Part shown: positions 30,430 to 40,357 of the stretch, piece after piece
Numbering within the stretch: the stretch's first letter is position 1
Layout: each line of letters begins with the position of its first letter
Assembly: GCF_027579695.1 (NCBI RefSeq)
Contig: NC_083577.1
Location: forward strand, 29,669,698 to 29,733,697
Direction of reading: 5' to 3'
Origin: Neoarius graeffei
Lineage: Eukaryota > Chordata > Actinopteri > Siluriformes > Ariidae
Length of the DNA: 64,000 nt
The notes under the pieces: model-generated
What the model saw: only the letters and a program-made list of their open reading frames with translations
Told to the model about the DNA's origin: nothing
The model's database searches: none
Program-made: the position numbers and the translations under genes

Positions 30430-30664
30430 CCATACACACCGCCTAGTGGTCAGTGTTAGTAATTACCAGTCACCGCCTAGTGGTCAGTGTTAGTAATTAC
30501 CAGTCATACACACCGCCTAGTGGCCAGTTAGTAATTACCAGTCATATACACCGCCTAGTGGTCAGTGTTAGTAATTACCAGTCATACACACCGCCTAGTG
30601 GCCAGTGCTAGTAATTACCAGTCATACACACCGCCTAGTGGCCAGTGCTAGTAATTACCAGTCT
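30430..30664. repeat. 40-bp minisatellite, six copies
   Basis: Unit caccgcctagtggtcagtgt plus tagtaattaccagtcataca, with copies starting near 30437, 30471, 30511, 30549, 30589 and 30629. Length variants arise from loss of 'catacac' and 'tgt'. There are no unique spacers, so it is not a CRISPR array. It lies 220 bp upstream of the LINE ORF1 start. Confidence 0.9.
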
Positions 30665-30850
30665 CACACACACCACTGAGTGCATACCTGCCATCATTGT
30701 GCATTTTGTTGCAGACATATGAAAACTCTCCATGTACACACACACACTGCAGACACAGGAAAGCTAAGATGACTTACAGTAAGATTACAGCGTGAGATAG
30801 AGATAAGGAGGAGACATGTATAGTTATAAATGTACATTTTCACACCACAG

Positions 30851-30852
<2 letters not shown>

Positions 30853-30903
<51 letters not shown>
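30853..30903. repeat. (CA)n microsatellite
   Basis: About 25 CA units. Confidence 0.95.
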
Positions 30904-30906
<3 letters not shown>

Positions 30907-31039
30907 ACAGTCTTTGTCTATCTCTCATCCATCAAGCAGTCATGGCATTTGCAACATGCACATCACCTTTGAACATTTGATGAATATATGACATGTGACT
31001 GTTTTGTTGGGTGGCGGAACGTCCTGGGTTGCGGAACCA

Positions 31040-31264
31040 CACGTGCGAGGGCCCGTCAAGGCCGCTTGCGGCTTTATTTCTTTTTATATTTGTATATGTA
31101 AATACTTAATTTAATTTATCGAGAAATTTTTTCTCTATTTTTGATTCTCTGTTTATCCTGTAATGATGCGGCTGGAATCTTAATTTCCCTGAGGGAACCC
31201 TCCCAAAGGGATCAATAAAGTTCTAATCTAATCTAATCTAATCTAATCTAATCTAATCTAATCT
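31040..31264 (+). mobile_element. 3' end of a 5'-truncated LINE with (TCTAA)n tail
   Basis: Non-coding sequence ending gggatcaataaagttctaat followed by about eight TCTAA units, typical of the 3' end of fish LINEs that end in short tandem repeats. No coding part is retained. The 5' edge is approximate. Confidence 0.65.
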
Positions 31265-31557
31265 CACTCTACCCAGTGGAGAATGAGCGTTGAATATGGT
31301 TTACGATGTTGCATGGTTGTCAAGACAACATGTTTTGGGTAAACTGACATTTTTCTATCGCTGTACCAGCATTGTGTGTTGATACAGTTCATGTTGCTAT
31401 ATAGAGCTGAAGACATCTCATTCTTAGAAGTGAGTGTCATTTAGTCAGTATTTATACTGTGAGAAAGTAAAACGTCTTTCCATCATCAGAAACGTCACAT
31501 TTCAGTGGTGTAAAAATGTAAATCATATCCACTGATGTTTGCTTTGTTGTTTTACAG

Positions 31558-31580
31558 AACTACAAGGCCACAGTGAAAAG
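31558..31580 (+). CDS. TRIM unit 2, 23-bp mini-exon
   Basis: Between tttacag and gtgagtg, identical in sequence to the unit 1 mini-exon. Confidence 0.85.
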
Positions 31581-31666
31581 GTGAGTGATGTACTTCCTGT
31601 CTCTCTCATTCTCTGTGTTTCTGAATCCAAACCCACAGCAACACTGACTCCTGAATGTTTTTGCAG

Positions 31667-31785
31667 AGCCCAGAGCACACTGCAGCATCCAGAGGAGCTT
31701 TCAGGAGCACTGATCCATGTGGCAAAACATCTGGCCAACCTGCAGTTCAGTGTCTGGGAGAAGATGCAGTACACCGTCCAATACA
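31667..31785 (+). CDS. TRIM unit 2, 119-bp linker exon
   Basis: Encodes [20 protein letters not shown], as in units 1 and 4. The donor gtaagact is followed by (GT)n. Confidence 0.85.
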
Positions 31786-31849
31786 GTAAGACTCTTAACT
31801 CTTTGTGTGTGTGTGTGTGTGTGTGTGTATTGAGCATGAATAGTTTTTT

Positions 31850-32394
31850 TTTTACCCCGCCCAAATGAAATTTGGTGGGGGATACAGAAACGGGTTCTGT
31901 CTGTCCGGTCACGTTTTCATTTCTGGGCCATATCTTTAAAACTACTGAAGATATCTTCATGAAACTTTGTATAAATATCAAGCAACATGTGAACTAGTGC
32001 CTTTTGCCAGGTTGGATTTTTGATAAAGAGTATTTTTCAAATTTTTACATAAAAAAAATAGATTTTGATTTAGTTTCTAAGAACAACGTTCCTTTCTGGA
32101 GCATATATCCAAAACTATTCAGGATACGGATTTGAAACTTGGTATACATGTTAACAAAGTGATGTAGATGTACCTTTTGATACTAAGAAATTTGAGAAAT
32201 TTTAATTTTGCATGTTTCCATGGAAACAATTTCAGACCTAGTCTTCGGGGTAGGTTTTGTTTCTGGAGCAGAACTTGAAAACTATGAGTGTTATGGTCTT
32301 GAAAGTTGGTATATGTGTTGATTAAGTAATGTACATGTGTCTTTTGATACTAGGAAATGTGAGAAATTTTAATTTTTAGCTCACCTGGACCAAA
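31850..32394 (+). repeat. Intron of unit 2 with ~130-bp imperfect tandem repeat
   Basis: Equivalent of 15319-15680 plus 21259-21486 in unit 1, but without a Tc1 insertion, so it serves as the empty site. Repeats share kcatatctttaaaactact-like and gaaacttggtatacatgtta words. Confidence 0.65.
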
Positions 32395-32416
32395 GTGTGC
32401 ATGTGTGTATTTTCAG

Positions 32417-32946
32417 CACCTGTAACTCTGGACCCCAACACTGTTCATCCTGGACTCATTGTATCTGATGATCTGAAAAGTGTGAGACGCAATGATGAGA
32501 AACAGAAACTTCCTGATAATCCAGAGAGATTTGGTGATAAATATCTGTTTATCCCAGGATCTGAGGGCTTTAACTCAGGGACACACTACTGGGATGTGGA
32601 AGTTGGAGACTGTACACGGTGGATTGGGGGTGTGATGACAGAATCTGCTCAGAGGAAGGGGGAGATCATTTCCAGAAGTGGAATCTGGTGTGTGTGTGTG
32701 TGTGGTATTATGATGGTAAATATTTCGCAGGTCCTACCCGGTACATCACATCCAGTCACTCATCTCTCAGTAGCACAGAAACTCCAAAGGATCAGAGTGA
32801 AGCTGGACTGGGACAGACGAAAACTGTCATTCTCCGACCCTCTCACTAACACACATTTACACACTTTCTCACACACATTGACTGATAAATTACTGCCATT
32901 CCTATATGTTAATGGTTCCCTAAAGATCCTCCAAATTAAAATATGA
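32417..32946 (+). pseudogene. TRIM unit 2 B30.2 exon, internally shifted and C-terminally cut
   Basis: PRY is intact (LDPNTVHPGLIVSDDLKS). SPRY is intact to SGIW, then altered by the GT tract, restored at VTHLSVAQKLQRIRVKL, and ends at KILQIKI, short of the family C-terminus by about 12 residues. Confidence 0.85.
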
Positions 32947-33078
32947 AAGATTTTGAAATTATGAGAAAGTCAAAATAAGAAGTGAAAATGGCACACTGTC
33001 TTGAAATAACAAGGTATTCACTCAAAATTTGAACATAGCATTTCATTAAAATCACAAAAGCATGTTTAAATGCAGAAT

Positions 33079-33083
33079 GAGCT
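33079..33083. repeat. gagct target duplication, left of element E
   Basis: Repeated at 37826-37830. The paralogous 3' flanks of units 1 and 3 read gcagaatgagctgaaaa uninterrupted (about 22406 and 39077). Confidence 0.88.
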
Positions 33084-33226
33084 TGTCAGAGTGCAGGCAC
33101 TTCCGGATGTATGTGCAGAAGAGAGTGGGATGCAAACAGTAAACAAAGCCAAGATGAGAGACTGAAATTGGGGTAGGTAAACTAGCATGGGTCGGGCGAT
33201 CGGCAAACAACGCGGTAGAGGAAAGA
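33084..33226 (-). repeat. 3' LTR remnant of element E
   Basis: Matches 37421-37563 of the 5' LTR (gcaggcactt, gcaaacagtaaacaaagcc, aactagcatgggtc). Ends at the junction with B in gaaag. Confidence 0.88.
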
Positions 33227-33960
33227 AATCCTGACAAACCAAGGCACTACATTTATGTCATGCACACTATGTGAACTATATGGGTTATTGGGGATTAAGT
33301 CTCTCCGCACCAGTGTCTGCCACTCACAAATGAATGGCTTAATGTAACAATTTAATCAAACACTCAAAAAAATAATCTGGAAATTTGTAAGGGAGGATGC
33401 ACGTAATTGGGATAAATGGCTCGAGCCCCTGTTATTTGCAGTATGAGAGGTCCCGTAAGCCTCCAGTGGTTTTTCACTGTTTGAATTATGATATAGGCAT
33501 AAGCCGCATGGCATTATGGACATGCTACAGGAAAACTGGGAGGAGGGTCCTTCGCCTAGCAAGAATGAAATTCAATACGTTCTTGATCTGTGCACAAAAC
33601 TCCACACACTCACGCACCTAACCCAGGAGAATTTATGGCAGGCACAAAAACGTCAAATCCGGCTGTATGACAGGGGCACGCGCCCACACCGGGAGACAAA
33701 GTGCTCATATTATTGCCCACCTCAAGCTCCAAATTAATTGCCAAGTGGCAAGGGCCCTTTGAGATCACACAGCGAGCCGGGGATGTCAACTATGAGGTGA
33801 GGCGAATGGATAGGGATGGGGCATTGCAAATTTACCACCTCAACCTGTTAAAACATTGGAATGAGGAGGTCCCCGTGGCGTTGGTGTCGGTAGTCTCAGA
33901 GAAGGTGGAGCTGGGGCTGGAGGTAAAAAAAAGGAACATCTTGAACCACTCCAGTCCATT
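33227..33960 (+). pseudogene. Integrase C-terminal half of element B
   Basis: Retains the second core aspartate region as nucleotide homology (aaatcctgacaaaccaagg), the NFxxFELLYG-type region in broken form, and C-terminal segments such as LIAKWQGPFEITQRAGDVNY (33715-33780). Several frame changes. Confidence 0.8.
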
Positions 33961-35360
33961 GTGGAGACCACTGCTCACCGGCCCAACTCATGGAGGTGGC
34001 CCAGTTGCAAAAGGAATTTCCCGATGTGTTGTCGACCCTTCCCGGTCGTACCCACCTCATAGAACACCACATTGAGACGGCCCCGGGGGTGGTAGTGTGT
34101 AGCCGCCCTTACCGCTTGCCCGAACACAAGAAAAAGGTGGTTCAGGATGAACTCAAGGCCATGCTCAAAATGGGCATAATGGAGGAGTCCCACAGTGACT
34201 GGAGCAGTCCAGTGGTCCTGGTTCCCAAGACCAACTGGTCGGTCCAGTTCTGTGTGGACTGTAGAAAAGTCAAGTCAATGCGGGGTCTAAATTTGACACA
34301 TACCCAATGTGTTGCACTGATGAATTGCTTGATCAGTCAGGCACTGCTTGCTTTTATTCGACACTGAATCTGATGAAGGGATATTGGCAGATCCCCTTGA
34401 CTCCTCTATCCTGAGAGAAAAGGACCTTTTCCACACCATTTGGATAACACTAATTTGTCACGCTCCCTTTTGGGTTGTTTGGGGCACCCACTACGTTCCA
34501 GCAGCTCATGGACAAGGTCCTCCGCCGTCACGCTGCCTACGCAGCTGCATATCTCGATGATATAATAATCTACAGCCATGATTGGCCGTGGCACCTGGAA
34601 CATCTGCGGGCCATTCTAAAGTCACTGAGGCACGTGGGTCTCACAGCTAACCTGAAGAAATGTGCAATTGGGCAGGTGGAAGTATGGTATCTAGGGTTCC
34701 ACTTGAGTCATGGGCAGGTGCGTCCCCAAATTAACAAGACTGCAATGATTGCGGCCTGCCCGAGGCCAAAGACCAAAAAGGAGGTGAGACAGTTCCTGGG
34801 GCTGGCTGGCTATTATCGTAGGTTTATACCCAATTATTTAGATGTCACCAGCCTGTTAACTGATCTCACTAAAAAGCGGGCTTCAGATCCGGTCCAGTGG
34901 ACTGAGCAGTGCCAACAGGCTTTCTCGAAGGTAAAAGCTCTACTATGTGGGGGGCCACTTTTGCACTCCCTTGACTTCTCTCTCCCCTTTATTTTGCAGA
35001 CTGACGCATCAGACAGAGGGTTGGGGCCCTTTTGTCCCAGAAGGTGGAGGGCAAGGAGCACCCCCTGCTGTACATCAGCCGTAAACTCTTGATGCATGAA
35101 AGCAAGTACAGCACCATCAAAAAAAGTGAGTGTCTTGCCATCAAATGGGTGGTCCTCACCCTCTGATACCACCTGCTGGGGTGCCCTTTCACCCTCTGTT
35201 TGGACCACGCGGCCTGCCAGTGGCTCCACTGCATGAAGGATGCCAATGCACGGATCACTCGTTGGTATCTTGCCCTCTAGCCGTTTAAGATCGAGGTGGT
35301 CCACAGGCAGGGGGTGCAGATCGTGGTGGTGGACTTCCTGTCCCATCGGGGGGGAGGGGG
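33961..35360 (+). pseudogene. RT and RNase H of element B
   Basis: RT starts with PGVVVCSRPYRLPEHKKK, has SDWSSPVVLVPKTNWS and the catalytic YLDDIIIYSHDWP, then FLGLAGYYRRFIPNY. The RNase H start is LQTDASDRGLGPF, where a frameshift follows (35030). Remnants of the tail run to about 35350. Many stops. Confidence 0.87.
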
Positions 35361-35412
35361 TAGTCTGCTTCAGGACGGTTGGCTCCCTGGCCTGAGTCAT
35401 GTGGTGGGGGTT

Positions 35413-35700
35413 TGTGGCAATGGGGACATGGCCAAGTGGCAGTTTGTGAATGGAGGGTGGGGTCAGGGAAGGTAAGTGGCTAAGTCATTACACCTGGTGT
35501 CAATTAATGTGTGTGTGTTTGTTGCAGAGATAGAGCATAAAAGGAGTGGGGAGAGCAGAGAAGAGCTGACTCCCGACCAGAATGTGTGTGTGAAAAAAAG
35601 GCACCTGAGTGAAGCTGAAAAGCTGACAGAAATGAAGTTTGCAAGAACTTCAGTACCTGCCTGCTGTGCTTATGTCCTCCACCCATATCAGAGATTCACA
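35413..35700 (+). repeat. 3' LTR of element B
   Basis: tgtggcaa start and gattcaca end, with cataaaagg and (GT)n, matching LTRs of A and C. No primer-binding-like extension follows its end. Confidence 0.85.
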
Positions 35701-36060
35701 ACAGTCCTCTATAATTAATACATGGTCTGAGACCACCACCCCATTTCTCCACAAAGAAGAAGCCCGCAGAGGCTGGAGATTTGGAAGGATGGATGTAACC
35801 CTGCTTGAGGGCTTCTTGAATGTATTCTTCCATAGTCACGTGCTCCTTTTGGGAGAGTGGGTATATATGCCCCCTTGGTGGTGACGTGCCTGGCAGTAAG
35901 TCTACCGCACAGTCATAGGGCCGATGAGGTGGTAGCTCACAAGCCTTTCCCTTGCTGAATACCTCCTTGAGGTCCAAATAACACACAGGGACATCGTCTA
36001 GAGAATCTAGCTGCGGGCTCTCCACAGAGGTGGATGAGATGTTGACTTGTGGGCGAGAGA
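35701..36060 (-). pseudogene. RT N-terminus of element E
   Basis: Minus strand encodes [50 protein letters not shown] and RPCINYRGL, then stops where B begins. Colinear with D (12200-12440). Confidence 0.87.
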
Positions 36061-36640
36061 TGCAACTTTGAAAGCAGGCAGGTGACTATTGGAGAATTTA
36101 CTTATTCTGCCATGAGATCAAGGGGTCATGAACCTGGAGCCAAGGATAATTGAGAATGATGTCATGACTTACAGTAGTGGTGACATAAAGTGAGATGAAC
36201 TCTGAGTGCAGTACGCCCACTTGGATGTGAATGGGGGTTGTACGCATGGTGACAAAACCCTCTCCTATGGGTCGTCTGTTAATGGTTCGAATGCTGAGTG
36301 CACTTTGAAGAGGGGTTGTTGGCAGGTTGAACTTATGAGCGACTGAGCTGCTGATAAAGTTGCCCCCTGCCCCTGAATCGATAAAAGCAGAAAAGATGTG
36401 TGTGGAATTTGCCAACTTTAACAACACTAGAACCTTGAATAATTTGGAATTGAATTTCCTTACTGGACTCACATCATGTGCTGGACCTTCTTTGGGAGCT
36501 GCACAGGATGGATGGATGGGACAATGGTTGAGCTGGTGTTTGGAGGTCCTGCAGTAAAAGCACAAACCCTCCTTCTTCCTCCTTAGATGCTCAGTCAGTA
36601 CATGTAAACTGGGTGCGTGACACTTCCATGGATGCACTGT
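36061..36640 (-). pseudogene. Zinc knuckle and protease of element E
   Basis: Knuckle GLCFYCRTSKHQLNHCPIH (CCHC complete: C, C, H, C). Protease SAFIDSGAGGNFISS followed by LSIRTINRRPIGEGF. The open frame runs 36637-36098. Confidence 0.85.
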
Positions 36641-37409
36641 CCTCAGAAGTTTGGACTTGTTTAATACTCTCCTGAATGGCGAGTCAGTGGGCCCACAGAT
36701 GATCTACACAAATGGCTAGGCCAATGAGGGAGTCCAGAGTGCATTGTTCATCTCTGCAGGCAAGCTTGCTTAGAATCTCAGGATGCAGACCTTGGCGAAA
36801 AACAGCTTTAAGAGCAGGATCATTCCACCCACTGAAGGTTGCTTAGAATCTCAGGACACAGATCTTGGCTAAGAATATGATCATTCCACCCACTGGCTGC
36901 CGCTAGCATTCTGAAACCTTGGGCTTACTCAGTCATGCTCCTGGAACCTTGTGAAATGGTGAGTAAACTTTCACCTAATTCATTTCCTTGTGGTTCATGA
37001 TTGAATACTCTCTTGAACTGAGAGAGGGAATGCTCATAGGAGTTAGTCTGTTCACCACCCTGATTCCAAACTGTGCTGGCCCATCGGAGTGCTTTACCAG
37101 TGAGGAAAGGAAGGAACTTCGCAATCTTGTGCTCTTCAGCCAGGTTAGACATAGTAGCGAAATACATGGAACACTGAAGTAAGAAACCATTGCAAGGAAG
37201 AGCATCTCCAGCAAACCTTTCCGGAACAGGAACTTGCAGCGCTGGGCTTGTGGAAGACTCAGGACATGTTAAGAGGGCCTGCGACATCACAGTAGCTAGT
37301 TACACCGTATGAGTATTGAGGTCTGTTCGCATCTGCTGATGTTCTCCCAGTAGGCATCCCTGGGTATTAACAGCCATCTGCTTAGCCTTTTCCGCTACAT
37401 CCATAATGG
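36641..37409 (-). pseudogene. gag of element E
   Basis: The start context atggatgtagcgga at 37409 gives MDVAEKAKQMAV. The gag core VPERFAGDALPCNGFLLQCS, TGKALRWASTVW and YEHSLSQFKRVF follows. A frameshift near 36930 and a short duplication near 36770-36870 (gcttagaatctcagga twice) disrupt the end. Confidence 0.83.
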
Positions 37410-37420
37410 TGAAGTATCCA

Positions 37421-37825
37421 GTCAGAGTGCAGGCACTTACAGGTGTATGTGCAGAAGAGAGCGGTATGCAAACAGTAAACAAAGCCAAGACGAGAGACTG
37501 AAATTGGGGTCGGTAAACTAGCATGGGTCAGGCAATCGGCAAACAACGTAGTAGAGGAAAGACAAAGAGCAAAAACATGAGAGAATAAGCAAAAGTCAGA
37601 AAGCCGATCAGAAAGATACAAGGCTTGGTATGAACTGAGGGAGCAGAACAATACTTCACACTGGAGTAGTGTGAGAGAGTGGCTTAAGTAGGGAGAGAGG
37701 TGATTAGGAAGATGCGTGACAGCTGTGAACAGTAATGGGGAGACAGAGGGTGCTGTGAGTCTTGGGGATTGCAGTTCTGGGTGTCCATATTTGTAGTCAG
37801 AGCGTTATCAGCAGGTTTACTGGCA
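37421..37825 (-). repeat. 5' LTR of element E
   Basis: Starts tgccagtaaacctgctga on the minus strand at 37825. 405 bp, aligns with the D LTR. Confidence 0.88.
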
Positions 37826-37830
37826 GAGCT
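37826..37830. repeat. gagct target duplication, right of element E
   Basis: Partner of 33079-33083. Confidence 0.88.
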
Positions 37831-38170
37831 GAAAAGATTATTTACTTCACCTCAATGACAAGCAATATAAACAGCATATATGGTTAATATTTGCCCTTTA
37901 TCTTTGTTAGATTATAAGTGCTACTTGTCTTTTGTTTGTTTTTTAATACACTTGTTTTTGTACAGCGTGTGGTCATTGAAAATGTGTTCTGATTCTTTAC
38001 AGAAAATGAGCCAAGGCCAATGAGTCTGAGTTTGAAAAAAAAATCGTATCATTATTCCTTTGATAAAAATGAAAATGGCTCCCACAGACCCGAACACCAT
38101 ACAAGAGTTAACTCTCATCCATTATCCCTGGCTGCTGTAAAATTTTTAATTTTAGCTCACCTGGACTAAA

Positions 38171-38172
<2 letters not shown>
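37831..38172 (+). other. Gap between element E and TRIM unit 3
   Basis: No gene. The last ~25 bp (tttagctcacctggactaaa) match the intron end before B30.2 in units 1 and 2. The mini- and linker exons of unit 3 are not present. Confidence 0.6.

Positions 38173-38204
<32 letters not shown>
38173..38204 (+). repeat. (GT)16 tract before the B30.2 acceptor of unit 3
   Basis: Ends 4 bp before the ag at 38209-38210. Confidence 0.9.
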
Positions 38205-38210
<6 letters not shown>

Positions 38211-38757
38211 CACCTGTAACTCTGGACCCCAACACTGCTCATCCTGGACTCATTGTATCTGATGATCTGAAAAGTGTGAGACGCAGCGATGAGAAACAGA
38301 AACTTCCTGATAATCCAGAGAGATTTGATGAATATTGGTGGATCCTGGGATCTGAGGGCTTTAACTCAGGGACACACTGCTGGGATATGGAAGTTGGAGA
38401 CGGTACAGGGTGGATTGTGGGTGTGATGACAGAATCTGCTCCGAGGAGGGGGGGGGGGGGGGGGGGGTATTCTGCAGAAGTGGAATCTGGCGTGTGGGGT
38501 ATCATGGTGATAAATATTGTGCAGTTTCTACACCACATCCAAACACTCTCCTCTCAGTAGCACAGAAACTCCAGAGGATCAGAGTGAAGCTGGACTGGGA
38601 CAGAGGAAAACTGTCATTCTCTGACCCTCTCACTAACACACACTTACACACTTTCACACACACATTTACTGATAAATTACTGCCATTCCTAGGTGCTACT
38701 GGTTCCATAAAGATCCTCCCACTTGAGTGCTCTGTAAGAGTGAATCAGATCAGTTAA
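38211..38757 (+). pseudogene. TRIM unit 3: orphan B30.2 exon, frameshifted
   Basis: PRY (LDPNTAHPGLIVSDDLKS) and SPRY through GTHCWDMEVGDGTGW are in one frame. A run of 20 G (38448-38467) then shifts it, and the rest (SGIWRVGYHGDKY, LSFSDPLTNTHLHTF, CSVRVNQIS) continues in another frame to TAA at 38755. No upstream TRIM exons are nearby. A dead copy. Confidence 0.87.
38448..38467 (+). repeat. G20 homopolymer in the B30.2 exon
   Basis: Unit 1 has only ggaaggggga at this point (about 21765-21776), so the run expanded and broke the frame. Confidence 0.85.
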
Positions 38758-39221
38758 CATTTTTGTTTTATTCCAGTTCATTAATAAAATACTGCAGATT
38801 AAAAGATTAATGTTCTTTGTGTAAGTGTTTTCCCCCTTTTGGAAATCCTGAAGCACACACTGATTTTTTTTTCAAGGGGATCAACTCAAAATATTGACAG
38901 AATATCTTGAAATAATGAATTAACTCAAATAATAAAATATCTTAACATATATTACGATAGCTTTTGAAAGTATGAGGAAGTCAAAATAATAAGTGAAATA
39001 ATGACACACTGTCTTGAAATAACAAGGTATTAACTCAAAATAATGACTTAGCATTTAATTAAAATCACAAAAAAGTGTTTAAATGCAGAATGAGCTGAAA
39101 AGATTTCATTTTATTGATGTATTTTAAATAGTTTTAAATGAACTGAGAATTTGAAAGCTCATGTCTTTACTGTATTTGTACTTGTTAGCGTTTGCTGTTA
39201 ATCTTGGATGAAATGTTTATC
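38758..39221 (+). other. 3' flank of TRIM unit 3
   Basis: Aligns with 22078-22540. Contains gcagaatgagctgaaaagat at about 39077, the intact form of the element E target. Confidence 0.75.
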
Positions 39222-39222
39222 T

Positions 39223-39263
<41 letters not shown>

Positions 39264-39383
39264 TCAGTGTGTGTGAGAGTGAGACAGTGAGAGAGAGTGT
39301 GTGTGAGAGAGAGACAGTGAGAGAGAGTGTGTCTGTGTGTATTATATATATATATATATATATGAGTGTGTATGAGAGAGAGA

Positions 39384-39453
<70 letters not shown>

Positions 39454-39583
39454 GAGAATGTGTGTCTGTGTGTGAGTGAGAGAGAGTGTGAATGAGTATA
39501 TATATATATATATATATAAGTGCGTCTGTGAGAGTGTGTGTGAGAGAGACAGAGAGAGTGTGTCTGAGAGAGTCTGTGAGAAT

Positions 39584-39648
<65 letters not shown>

Positions 39649-39664
39649 TCTGAGAGAATGAGTG
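39222..39664. repeat. Compound microsatellite (GT)n/(GA)n/(TA)n
   Basis: Blocks of GT (39222-39247), GA, GTGA, TA (39341-39362, 39387-39449, 39497-39518), then GT (39590-39621) and GA (39622-39647). Open frames here are artefacts. Confidence 0.95.
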
Positions 39665-39670
39665 TGTGAT

Positions 39671-40345
39671 GCTTAGTTTACACGTACCCAGGTATGTATA
39701 GAAACGGATAACCCCGCCTCTCCGTTTTCAAAAATATCCACAATTACACCAGACCGTTCTCCAAAATATCTGCATTTACACGGATCCGCATAGATACGCG
39801 GCTAAGTGCTATTATGAGCATGGCAAACATATAGGTGGCAGTATAAGGAGAAGTATAAAGCCATATTAGCCCATCAGAATCATGAAAATACAAATGACAT
39901 GACGGCAGCGGCGGCGACATTGGTAAGCAGCAAGCCTTTGTCTTGGTGGGAGGAAAAGGGCCTGAACAACTGCGACCCTCCTCGCAGTCCTTCTCCTCTG
40001 CTCCTCATAAAGCAGTTGTAGTCCTATTTGCAAATGCAATCAAACCAAAAGTGCTTGCAAATATGTTAAAAGGACGACCACCCGTGTTGCATCCATGAGA
40101 CCATCAAACCAAAATATTGAGCACCTGACGCAAATATTGTTCTGCAGGGAAGAGAATGAAAAATATTAAAAAAGTCTGAAAAAAGCCAGGGGTTTGGGGG
40201 CCACAGGCACCCAGCAGGGCCCAGGGGCAGAGCCCCAGTGGGGGCCCAGGGGGCGGGAGCTAATAATTTTTGGATATTTTTTTTACCCCAAAACTATTAA
40301 TTTTATCAGCAAAAAGTTGCAATGTATTTGGAAATAAATTCCCCT
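39671..40345. repeat. Degraded interspersed repeats
   Basis: 39671-39800 has words such as agtttacacgtaccc, ccgttttcaaaaatatcc and atttacacggatccgc, which recall the ends of the MITE at 28445. 40190-40260 is a G-rich stretch (gggcccaggggcagagcccc). No coding sequence is supported. Confidence 0.4.
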
Positions 40346-40357
40346 TCTTGGTGGACT
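40346..40357. repeat. 12-bp target duplication (left) of LINE
   Basis: tcttggtggact, repeated at 41234-41245. Confidence 0.88.

Larger units (their letters stand above)
31384..32946 (+). pseudogene. TRIM-B30.2 unit 2: 3' exons only
   Basis: Same layout as unit 1: coiled-coil exon end (about 31405-31431), 23-bp exon (31558-31580), 119-bp linker exon (31667-31785) and B30.2 exon (32417-32946). The B30.2 frame is open but altered: a GT expansion at about 32691-32704 shifts the frame, replacing the conserved VGYYDG region with CVCVCGIMMVN, and a later indel restores it before THLSVAQKL. The C-terminal CSVRVNQIS is gone because sequence after GSLKIL is deleted to the 3' flank. RING and B-box exons are absent. 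Confidence 0.85.
33227..35700 (+). mobile_element. Gmr1-like gypsy element B, 5'-truncated, inside element E
   Basis: Begins in the middle of the integrase core (equivalent to position 1685 of A) and runs through integrase C-terminus, RT, RNase H and a 3' LTR (35413-35700). Again integrase precedes RT. Downstream E RT resumes directly at 35701. The left end is a deletion junction, not an insertion end. Confidence 0.87.
33084..37825 (-). mobile_element. Ty3/gypsy retrotransposon E (same family as D), containing element B
   Basis: Minus strand: 5' LTR (37421-37825), gag (about 36480-37409), protease, start of RT (35701-36060), then element B (33227-35700), then a 143-bp remnant of the 3' LTR (33084-33226). 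The rest of RT, RNase H and integrase is missing. A gagct duplication flanks the whole, so E inserted into the 3' flank of TRIM unit 2 and was later altered internally. Confidence 0.88.

Noticed and set aside
30430-30664. Possible CRISPR-like array
   Set aside because: No unique spacers and a eukaryotic setting; it is a minisatellite.
39227-39661. Two repeat-rich open frames
   Set aside because: Compound microsatellite.
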